Assembly (NCBI GenBank): GCA_024291935.2
Contig: CM044320.1
Coordinates: forward strand, 28,612,001 to 28,676,000
Source: Okapia johnstoni
Lineage: Eukaryota; Chordata; Mammalia; Artiodactyla; Giraffidae
Length of the DNA: 64,000 nucleotides
Direction of reading: 5' to 3'
Position numbers and translations under genes: made by a program
Notes under the pieces: generated by a model
Database searches by the model: none
What the model was told of the DNA's origin: nothing
Seen by the model: only the letters and a program-made list of their open reading frames with translations
In this document: positions 60,594-64,000 of the stretch, one piece after another
Layout of the letters: each line of letters begins with the position of its first letter
Position numbering within the stretch: position 1 is the first letter of the stretch

Positions 60594-61228
60594 TGAGTTC
60601 AGTCACTCAGTCGTGTCCAACTCTTTGTGACCCCATGGACTGCAGCACACCAGGCTTCCCTGTCCATCACTAACGAGCTTACTAAAACTCATGTCCATCG
60701 AGTTAGTGATGTCATTCAATCATCTCATCCTCTGTTGTCCCCTTCTCCTCCTGCCTTCAATCTTTCTCAGCATCAGGGTCTTTCCAATAAGTCAGTTCTT
60801 CCCATCAGGTGGCCAAAGTATTGGAGCTTCAGTTTCAGCATCAGTCCTTCCAATGAGTATTCAGGACTGATTTCTTTTAGGATGGACTGGTTGGATCTCC
60901 TTGCTGTCCAAGGGACTCCCAAGAGTCTTCTCCAACACCACAGTTCAAAAGCATCAATTCTTCAGTGCTCAGCTTTCTTTATAGTCCAACTCTCACATCC
61001 ATATGTGACTACTGGAAAAACCACAGCCTTGACTAGATGGACCATTGTTGGCAAAGTAATGCCTCTGCTTTTTAATATGCTGTCTAGGTTGGTTATAGCT
61101 TTTCTTCCAAGGAGCAAGCGTCTTTTAATATTATGGCTGCAGTCACCATCTGCAGTGATTTTGGAGCCCAAAATAATAAAGTCTGTCACTGTTTCCATTG
61201 TTTCCCCATCTATTTGCCATGAACTATA
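60594..61228 (-). mobile_element. BovB LINE 3' fragment 11
   Basis: 'gagttcagtcactcagtcgt' to 'ctatttgccatgaact'. The opposite strand has a 200-codon open frame that is only antisense to BovB. The minus strand retains [20 protein letters not shown]. Confidence 0.93.
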
Positions 61229-62857
61229 AATAAAGCTTTTTAAAGATTCAAACGTGTTATGACAATGGCACCATTCTTGAAATTGAATCAAAGGCATATG
61301 CACACATACCTCAGTTTTGATGCTGCCTTCTTTGAATTCCTTTCAATCCTCACCTCCCTCATCATCCCATAAACATTTCTTTAATCCTGTGCTGTGCACC
61401 CTAATCACAGGTATTTATTAATTTTGAATGTGAACATATCAACATTGGTTGTATACAATGCAAATGTAGTCTTGTGTATTTGTAATAAATAAATATGGAT
61501 AACCCCATAAGATGCTTAAGACTGATCTTCTGCACATTAAGGTTAAAAAATATCCATCTTTCTAAATGTGGTGACACACACGTGTGCTCAGGAATAATTT
61601 TAAAAAACACATTTATTGTACTGCCTCCTTCTACATTTACTCAGATGTCTTAAAATCACTCAACTTTCCTGGATCTGTGAATATAATATTTCCACTTCTT
61701 CTTCCTTACATAGTTTCTGGTAAAAGCAAGTCAACTTATACTCGAGAGCAATATGAAAAATCAAACTAGACTACGTGAATGTGTTACAGTTGTGTGATAG
61801 TCACATTATCACGGAATCAGAGTTTCCACAATGGAGAGGCTTAGGAAATTGTCTGCGGCCACCTCTGCACAGAGATTATTAGAAAGCTGAGCTGCAGCTA
61901 AGGTACCACAGTGCGCTGTGGGTCACAGAGCGAGTCTGTGGCAAGGGCTGGTCCTTCTTCCGAGTTTTTTTTGCCCTCAGACCGCCCCCCGCCCAGTGCC
62001 AGTGTCATGGAGGGGGTGCCTCTGCTCTCCTCCACTCTGCTCTCCAGGTGATCATCTCCGCTTCTATAGCTACCATATCACCATGCTCACCCCATGGCTC
62101 ACAACCCTGTGGAGCCTTGGTGTCCTTCCCACATTAGAGCTTGGAAAGGCTGGCCTGTGCCCAGAGAGGAATGGACAGAGGGCTCCAGACACCCCTTCCC
62201 CACAGAAGGACCCCACTCACTCATCATTTACCTCTGAGCCACCCTGACCTCGGCAATGACACAGCTCCAGATTCTAAGTCCATGATGGAACGTCCAACAT
62301 ACCATTTCCAACCCCAGTGAAGACCCAATACAGATCAGGAACTCACTAAGCAGATGTTGACCTGAATTAAGAGAACTACATTTTTCTCTTCTCCTCTCTT
62401 CTATTTTCATTATCTTTCTTGTCTTCTATTTTTATTGCAAAAATTAATCATTACAGTGGAGAGGAAAACACAGTCTCACACTGGAAAAACTAGGGCAGGG
62501 CACCTCCATAAAGGAAAGATAGAAAAGGATTCCCCCTCTGCCACAGGCTTCACCAGTGAGCTTCAGTCTCCTGAGGAGCCCAACCCTTGCTCTCTCAGAA
62601 GGAACCTGACCCTCCGCTTGAAATGGCTTCCTTGAAACTCTCTCAGACAAGCTTTACTCTCCCCTACTCCACTTAGCTCAGAGCCCAGAGGTGGGTAAGT
62701 GTTCCCTCAGCTACCTTTTTTTTTTTGTCACTTTAGACCATTATTTATTTATCCTTATTATCCTTAAAAATGAACACAAAACCCCAACCTCCATCCCCCT
62801 TCAGCTTTCCGCCCTCTGTGTTGCTTGAGGCGTCCATTGTCCTGGCCCAGAGTCTTC
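61229..62857. other. unannotated upstream-intron stretch
   Basis: AT-rich to 61800, then GC-richer with a C-run ('accgccccccgccc', about 61980). A 109-codon plus frame (61918-62247) is Pro/Ser/Leu-rich and not recognised. Confidence 0.45.
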
Positions 62858-63030
62858 TCAGAAGGTAAAGAATCTGCCTGCAAGGCAGGAGACCCAGGTT
62901 CGATCCCTGGGTTGAGACGATCCTCTGGAGAAGGAAATGGCAACCCACCCCAGTATTCTTGCCTGAAGAATTCCATGGGCAGAAGAGTCTGGCGGGCTAC
63001 AGTCAGACACAACTGAGTGACCAACACAAA
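62858..63030 (+). repeat. Bov-tA SINE
   Basis: 'ggtaaagaatctgcctgcaa' to 'cacaactgagtgaccaac'. A few bases of the 'ccatggggtcgcaaagag' segment are deleted. Confidence 0.92.
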
Positions 63031-63035
63031 GCCTC

Positions 63036-64000
63036 AATGCCTCACTTACTGCCACTTCAAGGAGACTTTGGGGCCATTGTGTAAGACCCTCCCCAGAGTA
63101 GCCTCCAAGCTCCTACATTTCTTCAGTAACAAGTGTCCTCTTTGTCTACAACATGTCTGCTCATCCCAGAGAAGCTGACGTCAGATTCTTAGGAAGTCAC
63201 ATGTTCCAGAGGGCCATTCTTTGACACTAACTCTCATTTTTCCATCTTCTTTTATCTTTCCCATTTCCACTCCCTCAGCTCTGAATGGCCTTGTCATATG
63301 GCCCCATTGCACCCCTTCCGTTCTCCAGGCCTCTCAGGGCCAACTTCCTTCCAGCTCAGATTCCAAAGTGTGTCCTTCACACTCTCTCCAGCCATGCTGT
63401 CCCTCCTCACCCTTCTCCCCTCTCCCCAAGGCAATCCTAAGCCTGTGTCCATCTGATCACTGTCTTTCCTTCTGGTCAAAATCACCCAATGGTGCAGGTT
63501 GGCACAATTTCAGTGTCATGGTCTCTATCCTCGGCTGGGTGTGTCCTAGCAGTCCCTTTACACACCCCTGCAGGAAGCTCCTGTTTTCCAGTACAAGCGA
63601 CATCACGTCACCACTCCACTCAGTCCCCTTACTAAGCTGCCACCTTGCTCAAAATGTATTCCCCCTCCTTCCTTCCAGTTTTCCTAGTCCTGCACAGATC
63701 CACTGCCTCTTCGAATTCCACTCACTACTTTCAAATGCTTTTGTGAAAAACAAAGCAGCAAAGTGTGCAGAATGAAATGAACTAACAAAATCATTTATTC
63801 ATTGAGAATTCGTCTTAAGGACAAGTTTTAAAGTTGGAGTCACCCAACTGTATCATCTAAAATAAGATGAGTGTTTCCACTTTTGGTATCTCCCCTTGAC
63901 CTCTGAGCGTTTCTTTTCCTTGTGCTTTCTTGGGGCCCGTTCCCTGGTTCCCCTGGCCCTCTCCTCAACTCACTTGTATGTGAACTTGGAGGGAAGTAGA
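63036..64000. other. pyrimidine-rich upstream-intron end of window
   Basis: C/T-rich on the plus strand, which keeps a 184-codon Ser/Pro/Leu frame open (63221-63775). Composition explains it; no domain recognised. Confidence 0.45.

Noticed and set aside
60627..61229. 200-codon plus-strand open frame
   Set aside because: It is the antisense of BovB reverse-transcriptase sequence, which keeps stops rare on both strands. The same applies to frames at 20759-21244, 35792-36124 and 48939-49358.
61918..62247. 109-codon plus-strand open frame in a GC-richer segment
   Set aside because: No recognised domain or splice context; composition alone can account for it.
252..63030. tRNA genes suggested by A/B-box-like sequence in many places
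   Set aside because: All seen lie inside Bov-tA, Bov-A2, CHR or MIR SINEs, which derive from tRNAs but are not tRNA genes.
63221..63775. 184-codon plus-strand open frame
   Set aside because: Explained by C/T-rich composition. No domain, no splice evidence, and biased towards Ser, Pro and Leu.
55699..64000. Search for the next upstream ST8SIA1 exon (first half of sialylmotif L)
   Set aside because: No minus-strand sequence encoding the expected VGNGG or CGRQID type motif was found, so that exon should lie beyond the window.

Overview
This window is mammalian nuclear DNA from a ruminant, most likely a bovid (cattle, sheep, goat or a close relative). The evidence is the dense population of ruminant-specific repeats: 3' fragments of the BovB (RTE-clade) LINE, Bov-tA and Bov-A2 SINEs, and cetartiodactyl CHR-type tRNA-Glu SINEs. 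These lie over an older mammalian layer of MIR, L2, L1M, hAT-Charlie, Tigger and MLT1 remnants. There are no prokaryotic genes, operons or CRISPR arrays. Nearly every open frame longer than 60 codons is chance or repeat-derived.

One host gene is recognised: ST8SIA1, encoding alpha-N-acetylneuraminide alpha-2,8-sialyltransferase (GD3 synthase), on the minus strand. Two coding exons are present. The terminal exon (7944-8430) carries sialylmotif S, motif III, motif VS and the stop. The preceding 93-bp exon (55606-55698) carries the second half of sialylmotif L. Both have canonical splice sites and their phases fit (AG|G, an arginine codon). About 47 kb of intron separates them. The rest of the gene, including the first half of sialylmotif L, the transmembrane anchor and the promoter, must lie beyond 64000. 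Positions 1-7943 are 3'UTR and/or downstream flank.

Layout: 1-7943 is 3'UTR/flank with L1, CHR, Bov-tA and MER5A copies. 7944-8430 is the last exon. 8431-55605 is the intron, with ten of the window's eleven BovB 3' fragments recognised falling mostly here (nine in this intron, two in the upstream intron), many Bov-tA copies, an ERV-type LTR (about 32160-32917), an MLT1 LTR (34355-34712), a 300-bp CAT-rich tract (26541-26842) and several CA/GT microsatellites. 55606-55698 is the preceding exon. 55699-64000 is upstream intron with more BovB, Bov-A2 and Bov-tA plus a slightly more GC-rich tail.

The most notable structures are rearrangements rather than genes: (i) a 263/274-bp inverted duplication (48060-48322 versus 49289-49562) attached to the 5' end of a BovB insertion, which looks like template switching during retrotransposition; (ii) a BovB copy (20764-21351) with an exact 12-bp target-site duplication and a short inverted foldback at its 5' end; (iii) an unrecognised, exon-like, protein-like block (36543-36973, minus) with a good splice acceptor and one internal stop, cut by a BovB insertion; and (iv) a MIR whose tail has expanded into four exact 14-bp repeats. 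All repeat-family names come from recognising the sequence by eye, not from a database search.
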